64,000 nt of DNA from Tolypeutes matacus (taxonomy: Eukaryota; Chordata; Mammalia; Cingulata; Chlamyphoridae): NCBI GenBank assembly GCA_026826555.1, contig JAKSZT010054307.1, positions 936,140 to 1,000,139 of the forward strand, written 5' to 3'. The notes beneath the pieces are model-generated. The model had not been told where the DNA came from. It saw only the letters and a list, made by a program, of their open reading frames with translations, and did no database searches. The translations under genes and the position numbers were made by a program. Position 1 is the first letter of the stretch. Each line of letters opens with the position of its first letter. This document shows positions 35,930 through 47,440 of this stretch, in pieces.

Positions 35930-36295
35930 CAAGAGGCAGTTGTAGTAGTGGCAGCGAGAAGACATGGCAAGGGCATTGGTGCTCCCGTGTCACGTCAGCA
36001 GCAGCAGCGCTTCCTGACTCCTGCCTCACTGCTAGAGTGCTGTGCTCCTGAACACTCTGGCTGGGACTGGTCTCCTGATTCCTCACCTTCCTGACTTCCT
36101 CAGAGAGAAAACACCCCTCACTGGGCGGTTCAACAACTTTGTTCTGAAAGTCTCTGAAGGTGCCGCTAGACTCTGCTCCTGCAGTCCTCCTTCAAATTTG
36201 TAAACACCTAATTCCTTCTGTTAAATCCCTTTCTGTTTACGATAGTTAGCATGGTTTCTGCGTCCTGCAGCACAGCTCTACCTGATACACAAGCC
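35930..36295 (+). repeat. Probable ancient ERV-L LTR (LTR16-like), 3' part
   Basis: 'cctaattccttctgttaaatccctttctgttta' followed by 'catggtttctgcgtcctgcag' and 'acctgatacac' is the usual end layout of old ERV-L LTRs. The subfamily is uncertain. Confidence 0.4.
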
Positions 36296-36864
36296 TACTG
36301 CTCCTGCCACCGGGAGGGAGGTGGAGCATGAGCTCTGCAGAGATCAGCATTTTCCTCGGGCCTGCCAGGAAGAAACTAACAAGAACTAATTTCCTCAGCG
36401 GCCCTGAGCCACTGCGAGAGAACACATATTTACTTTCCAGGCACAGTTTTAATCACAAAGATCTGAATTTTCATAAGTGTCCATGGTTCTGGCATTATTT
36501 CTTTCCTGAGCAAATGACATTTCTTTTGCATCCTCAGTTTTTAGTTTTCCCTCTTTTTTTTTTTTTTCTTTCTATTTTTCCTATTGTGTAAAATGACTTC
36601 AAGATTAATACTTTGATGCATGAATACATCATGGGATTTACAGCCTCTGAAATTTATCATTATTTTTGGAAGCTCTTTCTCTATAAAACACCTTTCATTT
36701 GGAATTTACTAATGAAATTCTCCTTTCATGGAGTCACCTTTAAAGAATAGAGATTGTAAAGATAGAGAGAAGTGCAAAGAGTCTTTGCTACAACTGTGTG
36801 TTCACTGATGTTGTTTATGACTGGTCCATGATGCAAGAACTTGACAGGAAGCTCCGAAACACCA

Positions 36865-36975
36865 GAACACAAGGTCCCTAAGGTGAGGGAATGCATGTAT
36901 TTGCCACCATGTGCCCAGAACTGTGCCTGGGACATAGTGGATGTTCAATAAATATCTGTTGAATTAATGAATGTA
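36865..36975 (+). repeat. L2 3' end
   Basis: 'aactgtgcctgggacatagtggatgttcaataaatatctgttgaattaatgaatg' is a clear L2 3' terminus. Confidence 0.75.
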
Positions 36976-37470
36976 TATTAACTACTCAGAAACCAATCCC
37001 CACCCAGCCCCTAACATCATTTAGTCACCAAGGCAGTCATTGGAAATGATGCTTTCCTCATTCACTTCTGTCTACATGTCTCCTTCTTCATCCTCTTATT
37101 TGATGTACATGCTTGCTCTGGATTCTCTCTGGATAAGAATAAAAGAATACTAAAGAAAGTAAACATTGTAGCTTACCCCAGGATGCCACAGGGCTCATTT
37201 CCTGGTTCTGGAATGTACTACTTCCCAGGGTCGGTCTCTAGCCTCGGTGAATGGAGCCTTAAAACTCACTGCTAAAATAGCATTGGATTGTTCCTCTACC
37301 CCAAACAGATGTAAATTGAGGTATGGGTTAGTTAGTCAATTGCTTAGGTTTCTAACTCTAAAGGGTACTTAAATGTCACTAGAAATGTAATGAGATGGGT
37401 AAAATTATAATATTTAAGATATTTTAAGAAATATTCCTTGAAGAAATATTTTGGAAGTCAGTTGAAGGAT

Positions 37471-37508
37471 ATGTGTGTATGTGTGTGTGTGTATGATGTG
37501 TTTGTGTA
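37471..37508. repeat. (GT)n microsatellite
   Basis: An imperfect GT/TATG run. Confidence 0.8.
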
Positions 37509-37569
37509 GGAAGGTAAAACCACCAAAGAATATTCTTGAGTATTGATAGATATGCTCTGTTGGCTGTAT

Positions 37570-38075
37570 CGGTTAGTAATTTACAGTACAAACACTTACC
37601 AACCCGCACAGTTTCTAAGGGTCAAGAATTCAGGAGCAGCTCAAGCGGGTGGTTCTGAGTCTCTCGTGAGGTTGCAAAGCTGTCAGCCAGGACTGCAGTG
37701 ATCTACAGACATGATTGGAGCCGGAGGGTCCACTTCAAAGGTGATATCCTCTCATAGTTGGCAGTGACACAGTTCTTTGCTGGCTTTTGGGACAAAGCCT
37801 CAATTCCTTTCTAGTTCCTGGAAGTCCTCATGACATGGCAGCTGGCTTCTCCCAGAATGAGTGATCCAAGAGCAGGTGAGAAAGTCTTAGTGTTTTTTAT
37901 GACCCAGTGTCCAAAGTCACACTTTCTCATTTCCACTTTTTTCTGTTTGTTAGAAGCTACTCATTAAGTCCAGTCCACACTCAAGGAAAGGGGAAATAAG
38001 CTCCACCTTTTGATGAGAGGGGGCTCAAAGAATTTGTTGGCATTTCAAAACTACAATGAAGGAATGTGGATCAGT
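37570..38075 (-). repeat. Ancient MaLR (MLT1-type) LTR
   Basis: 'cacagtttctaagggtcaagaattc', 'tctctcgtgaggttgc', 'gacatggcagctggcttctcccagaatgagtgatccaagag', 'agtccagtccacactcaagg' and 'caaagaatttgttgg' are in the order found in old MaLR LTRs. The subfamily is from memory. Confidence 0.55.
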
Positions 38076-38454
38076 AAACTATAAGGTCTTTGCCAACTGC
38101 AGTATGCACTTTTAGGGTAGGGGGTAAATTGTTCATAACAATAGAAGATAGTTGGCTCTCCTCTTCCTACTCCAAGTTTTCTTCTAAATAAATGTTTGAT
38201 AGCTAGTTAAAGAATGCTCCCCAGTCTGTGAACGAAAGAAGACAAAGATTATGAAAGAAAAAATATACAATCGTCTCTAAGATATTTTTAAAGCATTTAA
38301 TAAAATTAATACTCATTACTGCTTAAAAACTCCTAGAGTATGAGAAGAGCTTTTTCTTTCATTCATTTATTAATTTGTTCTCTATTCATACTGCTATTTA
38401 TAACTATCATTTTGTTTACTAGCTCTAGTAGCTACAGAGGGAAATACAAATGAC

Positions 38455-38595
38455 AATGATAGCTAACAACTTAAAAGTATTTATTATGTGCCAGGCACTA
38501 TTCTGGATCCTTCATGCATAATCAACATATTTAAGCATCACAACAACCCAGGAAGATAGACATTATAATTATCTTCTAGCCTTCTAAGATTCCAA
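38455..38595 (-). repeat. MIR
   Basis: 'tatttattatgtgccaggcactattctgg', 'tcacaacaacccaggaagatag' and 'attataattatc' are the MIR 3' half in reverse complement. Confidence 0.7.
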
Positions 38596-40245
38596 CAGCC
38601 TCCCTTGCCTTCCTCAAGGCTATAACATCACATCTAGGTTAGAGTCTTCCTCCTTTTAGAATCAGTTGTAGTGGACACTCTCTGAAGGACATGTAAGATA
38701 CAGAGTATCTTCAAATGTAAATATGGAGCAGCATTTCTGGGTTGTTCTTTCCTACAATTCTGGGCCCATTCAAACACAGATGTCCAAAATGAGGGAGCTG
38801 TAATCTGGGTACATCTACAGCAGTGTCAAGTGACAATTGAGCCATACATGTAGCTGCTCAGCAATCCTTTTACTTCCTTCTTATATGCCTATGTTCCATC
38901 CAAACTCACATCCCATCCCTAGCCTTCCTTCACATTTCCTATTTTCCTTATTTTCAAGCTCCCATCTCACCCAGTACACCTTGCTCTTGGCAGATTATCT
39001 CACTTCTGGTTACCAGACAAGGTCAAGTTTATTTAAATTGGGTTTCCAATGTCTCTCCTTTCCTTCTACTTGAACCCCACCCCCCACCCCCCACCCAATC
39101 CTCTCTGTAGAAGAGCTATCTCTACTCCTGACCAAAACACTAATCCACCCATAGTGGCCAGTAGAATATCCAGGACCAAGATGCCTTTTAGCTTCCAGGA
39201 GGCACTACCAGAGGAAAGAGTGACAATTGCAGAGGCTTTAAAAAAAATGAAACTCCAGAAGCAAAGTTTGCTCTGTATAGTAGCAGATGTGTTTAATAAA
39301 ATTTCCCTAAACATTGAGTCTAAGAATAAAATTATTATGAACATACTTAAAACTCTAAGATTTACTCTAAAAATAGTGGTATTCTATGGCAGAAACAACT
39401 GGCCCGCCCTCCACCAATGATCTGTGCCCCCTTTCCCTAACATAGAATTGTTCCTGAAAAGCAGGAGCTGCCTAAGCCCAGAACTATTATTCCCAGCCCT
39501 CTCGATTCTAAGCATGGCCACAGGAAGCTCTCACTAATGCCATGTGCACAGAAGTGACATACACCTCTCCCAGGCCATCATAGGTAAAAGGCAGGAAAGT
39601 CTTTTTCATCACCCTTGCTCCATTCTTCATCTGGAAACAGAAAATTCGGCACAGGACAGTGAGGCCCTGAGGATGGAAGAACCATATGATATAGGGTCCT
39701 TGAATCACTATTGGGAGGAAAGTCTCTTGCCAATCAGGAAGAGGCAACTAGATTTTACATGAGCAAGAAATAAATTACCACAAGTTTAAGCCGTGTGGAA
39801 ATGTGTAGTGCGTTCTTTACAGCAGCAAGCATTACCCTCAACTAACACTAGTGCTTTTCTGTTCTCAGGTTTTTAAATCTTGCTTCTTTCTTTGTTTCTC
39901 GCAAAGCAGAACTCAAAGATGCCTGAAATAGAGGCTTCCTTGCATAAATTAGGTCATCAATAAGTGTGTTAAACAATACAAGTTTCTTAAACTTCAGAAA
40001 CTTATTTCTTATTAGCAACCTTTTAGAATTTAAAGTTACACTCATCTGACACATATGGGAATGTGTGACAAACCTGTGAAAACTGCTCAGACAGTACATG
40101 TTGAGTAGTATATTCTTTGAATTCCTCCCAACCACTCCTCACATCACCAGAGCCCTCTTTCTGATGACTAAGAAAATCATGGTGGTTAGCTCCTAAAGAA
40201 ACTCTGCTTCTTAAATTGTCTGTATGCTCATGCTAATTTCTCTTA
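38596..40245. other. Unassigned DNA
   Basis: No gene found. A C-rich '(CCCCCA)n' run lies at 39076-39097. The 123-codon frame at 39049-39420 has no domain that I recognise. Confidence 0.45.
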
Positions 40246-40810
40246 ATAGCTATCTCAACTTAAATACCACTTCCTCAGAAAGCCTGTTTCTTACAGCCAC
40301 TAGATTGCCCAAAAAAGAAACCTGAGACCACCTACCCCTTTCTTCACCTCACCTCTGATTTTGACAGAAAAAATGGAGTGTGAAAAGTTCAAGTGCATGA
40401 GGGGTGATGCCGTGTTCTAGGAACAACAAGGGCTTGGGCACAGAGTGCAGGAGATAACTTGATGGAGAATGAGGTCTTACAAGCCATCCCACAGCCTCCT
40501 GGTTAATGACCGCTGCCACCATTCCTTACTTTACATGAACTGATCACTTCCCCCTTCTGTCCTGAACCCCTCAAAAGTATTCCTACACCAAACGATAAAA
40601 TCTACAGTGCTTTATGTGATTTAAAACATTCTGCCCTTTCTGCACCTTCTTCACATTCCTGAATACACCTGTGCTTCCTGAACCCTCCAAGTGTTCACAA
40701 GGCCCTTCCTTCCCCTATCCAAAGGCAAGTTTTTATTCCTCTTTCCAGACCCAGTTCAAATATTGCCTCCTGTATGAAATCTACTTCTAGCCAACTCTCC
40801 ATCTCCATAA
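40246..40810 (+). repeat. L2 fragments
   Basis: Motifs like 'cttaaataccacttcctcagaaagcc' (40258) and 'cagacccagttcaaatattgcctcctgtatgaaa' (40747) correspond to the L2 'ctcagctcaaatgtcacctcctcagagagg' block. The double occurrence suggests two pieces. Confidence 0.5.
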
Positions 40811-41026
40811 AATGGTTGTGGTCAGAGAATTCCAATAAAAAGTAAAGTTTATTTTTCAAAGAAATATGAGGGTGGGTAGTTAAAAAAATTAATTTGTGAA
40901 AGATTAGGAATGTAGATAGGGAAAAAGACTGAGAAAAAGATGTGACATTGTGGCAAGTAGTTCCAGATGAATTCTGAATTCAGAAGTGAGATTTCAGTGA
41001 GGGAATATGGTATAAAGAAGAGAGTC

Positions 41027-42090
41027 CACTTAGATATCTCTGATGCATTTAATACCACTGGACACTGCTTCCTGGAAACTTACTCTAACTTGGTTTCCAT
41101 GGCACTACACATACTATCCTTCTCACTGTCAAATGCTATGTTCTAAATCCAAAAGTGAAAGATGACAAACTTATCAAGGGATTGTCTATCATAAGTGAAC
41201 CCTACAGTCAGGAGAGAACTCAGATCAAGGAAAGCCTCCTGTGTATCAACAGGACCTAGGAAGGGGAGGGAAGAATGTGGCAGGAGCCTAGAGCTTAGCA
41301 TTTAGAGTCTAATATGGCTTCTTTGGAAGGAAGGTCAGTCTTAATCTCAGGTGTACACTAATTTTTCCTGTGTTTTGAGGTAAAATGTCATGGGGTGGGA
41401 AGTAGAGATGTAATTGCCTCTCTTGTCAAAAAGAAACAATCTACAATCTGTGTGGAAAATATACATTGGATCCTCTGTCCCCTGTCGAAACTTTTGGTTT
41501 TCTCCTTTTTCCCCTTGTCACAATTACTGACCCTTAGGAAACAGACTCCCTTCCTCTCTCTCCCGCTATCATCTGCTGTAATCACGGGCACTTTACTGAA
41601 ATTGCCCTTTTAAAGGTCATCTATGAAGTTTTTATTGCTAAATCCAGCATCCTTTCCACTTAGATATCTCTGGTGCATTTAATACCGCTGGACACTGCGT
41701 CCTAGAATCTTACTCTAACTTGGTTTCCACACTACACACACTAGTCTTCTTGCTGCCAAATGTTATTTTTTGTCTCCTTTCTTGACTCCTCTCCTCCCTC
41801 CATCCCCACTAATGTCAATCTTCCTTAGTTCCCTGAACTTTTCCCCTCTTATCTCTTCCACTGAAAGAGATAATCTATTATTGTTTCATCATCATTTATA
41901 TATATGCTGATTTCTCTGAAGGCTGTATTTCTAATCCCTAGTGACACATATTTCAAATGCTCCACCGACCTTTTCTATGTGTAGGTCACACTATCATTTC
42001 AAATTTAACATTTAGAAACCAAACTTATCACCTGTCCTCCTCCCCTTCCTCTAAATGAACTTACTCTTAAATGACCTATCTGCCCCAGTA
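41027..42090 (+). repeat. L2 body with an internal local duplication
   Basis: 'cttagatatctctgatgcatttaataccactggacactgc' at about 41030 is repeated at 41658 with few changes, and both continue with 'ttactctaacttggtttcca'. The right copy runs on into L2-like 'gctgatttctctgaaggctg' and 'tttaacatttagaaaccaaactt'. Both fit the L2 'gcatttgacactgctggccac' region. Confidence 0.55.
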
Positions 42091-42189
42091 GCACCATATT
42101 TTTCCAAATCATGTACAATCAGAAATTTGGAGCAAAATCTAACTTGGTACCATATCTAAGTATTTTTATTTTTTTCAAATCCCATCTTT

Positions 42190-42720
42190 GTTGACTGAAA
42201 TAAGCCAGACACAAAAGGACAAATAGTGTATGATCTCACTGATATGAAATAATTAGAATATGCAAATTCAGAGTCAGGAACTAGAATACAAGTTACCAGA
42301 GTTCAGGATGGGGGTAGGGAATGGGGAGTTAATGCTCAGTTGGTACAGAGCTTCTGTTTCCCGTGATGGAAAAGTTTTGGTAATGGATGGTGGTGATAAT
42401 AACACAGCATTGTGAATGTAATTAACACCACTCAATTGTATATTTGAATACGGTTAAAAGGGGAAAATTTACGTTGTATATATGTTATCAGAATAAAATA
42501 ATTTGAAACCATAGAACTGTACAACACAAACAGTAAATGCTTGTGTAAACTATGGACTATAGTTAATGGTATAATTATAATAATACTGTTTCATCAATTG
42601 TTGCAAAGGTATCACACTAATGCAAAATGTTGATAATAAGGAAAACTGTATGAGAAAGGTATATGGGAATTCTGCATGATTTTTCTGTAAACCTACAACT
42701 TTTCTAATTAAAAAATTATA
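42190..42720 (+). mobile_element. 5'-truncated L1 3' end
   Basis: It starts in the last ORF2 codons and 3' UTR ('gtatgatctcactgatatgaa'), passes 'gtaaactatggactatagttaat' and ends 'acaacttttctaattaaaaaattat'. It contains a single 3' module of about 500 bp, without the second module seen at 22946. Confidence 0.75.
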
Positions 42721-42826
42721 TATATCATCTTTGCCTTTTCTTCCTTAACCTCAAGACCCCACCATCAGCCTAGGACTGTGTACCTTTGATTTTATACAGT
42801 CACACTTCAGGGGTAATAATCAGTTA

Positions 42827-42829
<3 letters not shown>

Positions 42830-42860
<31 letters not shown>

Positions 42861-42936
42861 GAGGTACTGGAGCTTGAACCCAGGACCTCGTACATGGGAA
42901 GCAGGTGCTCAACCACTGGAGTTACATCCGCTTCCC
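42830..42936 (-). mobile_element. Short tRNA-derived SINE (DAS-like)
   Basis: The minus strand begins GGGAAGCGGATGTAACTCCA, with an A-box-like 'taactccagtgg' and a B-box-like 'ggttcaagctcc', and ends in a 20+ base A tail (plus-strand T run to 42857). An imperfect target duplication, AATCAGTTACTC (42818-42829) and AATCTGTAACTC (42937-42948), flanks it. This head is typical of xenarthran DAS SINEs. Confidence 0.8.
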
Positions 42937-42949
42937 AATCTGTAACTCT

Positions 42950-44957
42950 TGATGTTTCCATTGACTCTTTCCCTCTCCTACAAATTTCAACTTAAAAAAC
43001 AAATCAAGACTTGGTAAGGAGTGACCTTATTTGGAGGTATTATTTCAAAGGGGGAAAGGGTTTGCCATAGGGAGAACACTCTGACCATAAGTTCCATAAG
43101 CATCTCAAAAGTTTGGCAGAAAGGGTTTTGTTTTGCTTTGCTTTTTATAGAGAGGAGAGAACTGGGTGTAGGAAGGTGGGATGAAAAGTTGGCGTGATCA
43201 GACAGTAGATCTGACACCAATTTGTGCTGAAGCAGCTTATTCTCTGGGAGACACCCTTAAAGTTCAGGAGTCACCCTTAAAGTTAACTTTGCTAACACCC
43301 AAAGTTTGGTTAGCAGGCATTTTGTTCCAGTTAACCAATGGTGATGAGTTAGTTATTCCCCTTATCATCTATGAGATAAAGAATGGGAATGTGAGGGGTC
43401 TATGTCCAGCCTTGTCCTAGATAAATGAGGGAGTATCCCTAAGTCTTATCTCAGTCAGCTGGGGAAGGGTGGTTCTTTGCTGTAAGCTCTTTTCTGGAAT
43501 ACAAAGGTTGGGGGATTTCTTAACTTTCGCTGCTTTCCAGGGTCACTGAGCTCAAGTGAAAATTGAACATTTTCACAAATGCTCTTAAGCTTCCTTATGG
43601 TTAATAGAACATATGGCAAAAATATTCTTTATTAGCACCTAAATCCTGTTCTTCTTCAAGCTCTACTTCAGTATTTTCTTTCTCAATCTTTCCTGGTGGT
43701 TACTGAGCTCTTTATGCCTTCCATAAATACCTAAGACCTTAATAGTTAGCTCCAAAGTTTTCTTTAATCCCTCGGGAAATTTTCAGTTATATCTCACATC
43801 TCTGCCTCTTTCTTGGTCTGGATTCAGACCAGCCCCTCTTTCTTTCTGACACTGCCAATGCTCTCTTCCTCAATCCTCTGTGAAGGCAGACTTTATTGAA
43901 TACCAATTGACGTAACCAGGAAGCTCTGCTCAAGGCATGCAGGTGGTCCTGCTTCTGCCAAGACTCTGTCATCTTTCCTCTCCTACCTCCACTACTTCCA
44001 GAGCCACCCAGACAGTAACCACCATCTCTACCTGACTTCTTATTGGCAGGGAGGCTCCCAGGAGCCTCTCAGCAACAGTGGGGATTGGTTCACCTTGAGA
44101 ACTCTACCCAGTTCTGGAGACCCAGGATTCATTTTCTTACATCCAGAAGTCAGAGCCTCCCTTTCTGCAGTGGAAAGAATCTTCTGTTCCTTCTTTGATG
44201 ACTACTGAAGCTCCAAGACCTGAGAAATTTATTCCAGAGAAGGAAACCAAAGAATAGAATCAGCTCCTACCTTTCCTCCCCTTTTCCCATTCTACTGTGA
44301 CTCCTACTTTCCAACCAGGCTTGCCTCGTCACAGTTTCTGAAAACATACCATTTTCATGTCCAACTATAAACCTTAGCCCTTGCCCTAACAGCAGTATAA
44401 ACTCCCCTACCTCCAACCTTCCCAGGTTTGCTCATTCCCCAAGTCAGTTGTACTGCCTCATCTCCCATTAGAGAAGAATCTTCCACACTTATCTCCAAAC
44501 CATTTTTTGTTAACAGAAGGGTAATTAATTAATTGATAACGGAAAATAGGCAGCTGATGAACTCAGTGTTCTCTGAATTTTATAGCCCTCATTAATTAAC
44601 ATCTGGGAAAGGGAATTGCACATACCTGGATTCCCAGTCAAGGTTACATCTAACTCCTACCTCCCTCACTGCCTGCTCATATTATTCAGTTGAATTGTAC
44701 TTTTCATTGCTTCTTGACTATTTTATGTAAAAAGTTCTCTCCTCCTTGAATCCTTTCAATTAAAAAAATATATACTAGGCCCCTCCATCTGCAGTTAGGT
44801 AAAATGCATGACTCAAATTAAAATAAAACATAATACCTTCCTTTATGGAACTTTCTATCTGGAGAGGAGAAGAGATATTTGTACAGATATCTATTATATG
44901 AGACAGGCAATGGTAGTAATTTTGAAAGACTTCAAAATCGTCATCATCATCATCATA
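42950..44957. other. Unassigned DNA
   Basis: No gene found. 43230-43290 contains 'acccttaaagtt' twice. An old LTR may be hidden at about 43170-43560, but I could not define its ends. Confidence 0.4.
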
Positions 44958-45170
44958 AATCTTTATTGACTGATTACTATGTTTCAAACACAGCTCCATG
45001 TACTTTATATATCTTATAATATCTCACTCATCCTCACAGTAACACTATGAGATGAATCAGTCATTTTCATCCTTGCTTTGCAGAAAAAGAAACTAGGGTT
45101 CAGAAAGTGTTAGTGACTTTCACAATAATCACCTACCAGTAGATGGAAATGTTGGAATTCTACTCCAAAC
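44958..45170 (-). repeat. MIR
   Basis: After a (CAT)n run at 44940-44957, 'tttattgactgattactatgtttcaaacac', 'atcctcacagtaacactatgagatga' and 'gaaactagggttcagaaagtg' follow the reverse complement of MIR. Confidence 0.7.
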
Positions 45171-45419
45171 TTGCTTTTTGTGTGTTTGTTTTTTAATCTT
45201 AACCCTTAAGGGAAGTTCAGAAGAGGTGGATATAATATCTTATTGGGATGATCAGGAAAGTCTTCATGAAGGGATTATTTTTGACACTGATTTTGTAGAA
45301 AGGTTAGGATTTTGAGAAACAGAGATGGATAGGAAAGAAATTCAAGTCAGAAAGAAGGCAATGGATAGAAATAATGAAATTATGAATGCCAGGTATTTGT
45401 AAGGGATGATGATCAAAGG

Positions 45420-46149
45420 TGTTTGACTAGAGGATCGGGGTTTACGAGCCTAAGGTCGGGTTTGAGGCAGACTGTAAACAGCGTCTAGGCTGAAGAATCT
45501 AATTAGGAGGCAATAGGGTATATAACCCCACCTCCAGCACTGACCCTTATTGTTCAGCAAGACGCTTAAGGCACCTAATGTAGTGCCTAGATATGGACCA
45601 AGACTGCTTTCCTTCTCTTGACCAAGCTGCCAGCCTTAGTCCTTGCATGCCCTGGCCCACTCCCTTCCCCATCCTGACCTCCTTGAAACCAATCTTGCAG
45701 CTGTGGAACTACGGAGAGAAACAACTTGGATGGCAAGGCATAAAAAAGGGAAAAAGACAACTTCAGAGCCTATTCTAAATATCAGATTTGCCTCCAACCT
45801 TCCTGTCCCCTCTCCCTCTCACCCCCACTACCCAGGCCCCAGGCGACCTAATCACCGCAAAGGAAAACATTCTGAACCAAGTGGTCCTAATCACCTCAGT
45901 AAATCCCTCACCCATCTCAGTGAAACCAAACTGTCCTTAGTCAAAGCTCATAAATCACTCACCCCTCCCAGTGATCAACCCCCTTTCTATCTTCCACTGT
46001 TTTTCTCCCAACCCACTCCCAGCCCTAAAAAGCTGGCCAGCCTTTGTTTCCTTGGAGTTGAGCCCTACTCTCTCCCTTGCTGTAACAGCGCCCTGAATAA
46101 AGTCTTCCTTGCCTGTTTAACATTGCCCAGTGCAGTTTTTTCTTTAACA
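45420..46149 (+). mobile_element. Probable LTR (ERV1-like), ends uncertain
   Basis: A TATA-like 'gggtatataaccc' (45514-45526) comes before a C-rich U3/R-like body. 'ccctgaataaagtcttccttgcc' (46091-46113) is a typical retroviral polyadenylation region, and the sequence ends 'tctttaaca' at 46149. I found no matching target duplication. The 229-codon frame at 45643-46332 lies across this region and is not taken as a gene. Confidence 0.4.
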
Positions 46150-46854
46150 ATATTAAAGATTAAATGTGAGTATATTGTATTAATTGGGTCATCACCAATG
46201 ATGGATGCAAATCTACCCTCTGTGGCCTGGGCCACAAAAATGAGGAGAAAACTGAATGACATGCTGACATCGCTAAGGATAATGGCCAGGCCTACAGGAA
46301 AACAGGTCACAAAGAGAAACAGGGAAATCTAGGATAAGAAAACACCACGATACTCAAAAGAAGGAAAAAAAAAGTTGAGTAATAGCAGAAAAATACTAAG
46401 TTTCAAGGGGACATAAAATATGTATTCCAATTCCTTCTTTCTCTTTACCAATGTCCTGGTCATATTATTCAATGCTGAATTAATCCAAGGTGAAGGGACT
46501 TTTCAGGGTCAACAGCAGAAAGCAGATTCCCAGAATGTCCTGCAAACAGAAGGCTACTTTGCAGAACTTTAAAAGGAAGGAAAAGCCTTTGTTCCACAAC
46601 CTGAAAGAGGCCTGAGCTCAGAGAGCTTCTCCTCATGGCTGAGGAGCTCCCGCCAGAACACTAGGGCTGTCAGACACAGGGTCCCTGGAGAGTGGAGTGA
46701 GGCATCCTGATGTGGAAGCCTGGTCCCTCAGGCCATGCATAATCCTACAGCCCTGCAACCACTCTCTTGCCTAGCACTTGGCTCCAACACCACAATCTGG
46801 GTCACAGGGGATTGGCATTCTGGAATCACCGGCATCTAATATATAACTCTCAGT

Positions 46855-47308
46855 GCTTTCCCAGCCTGATCTCAGCTGTAGGCTGGTATAAAGCTTGTCC
46901 CTCAGGGCTTCCTATATCAGCCTCTGGCATAGGGCTCATTTGTTTCCCAACTTCTCAGCTGCTCAGTTGCTCTGGTCTCTTCACAAGGTCTGCTGTAAGC
47001 TATCAGGCAAATGGTTCATCTCTCCCTGAGGCCCCAAGATCAAACATGACAAAGTTCTCTCCTCTTCCCATGTGTCTTCTTGAATCAGTGTCCATTTATA
47101 CCAACCCACCAAGGGAAGCAAGGACTCAACCTGAGTCATGCCTTACTGACAAGGTTGAATCAAAGCCCTAATCTTAGTAGGTAATTTAATCAAGAGTCCC
47201 TTAATTGAATCCAATATAATCAAAGGGTTATAGTTTATAACCAAGAAGAATAGTTTACAGCATAATATTTCTCTTTTCCGGATTCATAAATAATCTCAAA
47301 CTGCCACA
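46855..47308 (-). mobile_element. Partial LTR, same family as 12913-13411
   Basis: The minus strand begins TGTGGCAGTTTGAGATTAT, as the solo LTR does, then 'tttgattatattgg'- and 'aggactcaacctgag'-type blocks match 57675-58322. The last part of the LTR (plus-strand left side) is missing. Confidence 0.65.
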
Positions 47309-47440
47309 CATAGGTACTTATAACCCCTGGAAAGCCTGAGTTTTAAGAAGTGAATCTCAGAAGCTGAGTGGACACAGCCACTGTGCTGTCTGCTTCCCTC
47401 CTGGCCACCACTGCTGCTGTAACAGACCCAGACCAAGAAC

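Larger units (their letters stand above)
30050..36710 (+). repeat. Segmental duplication unit A (pentraxin copy 1 and downstream)
   Basis: Blocks shared in the same order with unit B include the pentraxin exon, then 'tggatttccagct' (30792; 48593), 'atgggaaatttt...tgccatct' (31779; 59856), 'caaccctctctgctatgg' (33294; 60050), 'acttgtgtcattagaa' (33821; 61050) and 'tttgatgcatgaatacat' (36612; 63575). The L2 at 33370 pairs with 60118. Identity is visibly low, so the event is old. The limits are uncertain. Confidence 0.65.

Noticed and set aside
45643..46332. 229-codon open frame
   Set aside because: It runs from inside a probable LTR through its polyadenylation signal into flanking DNA. No domain recognised, and the composition follows the C-rich LTR.
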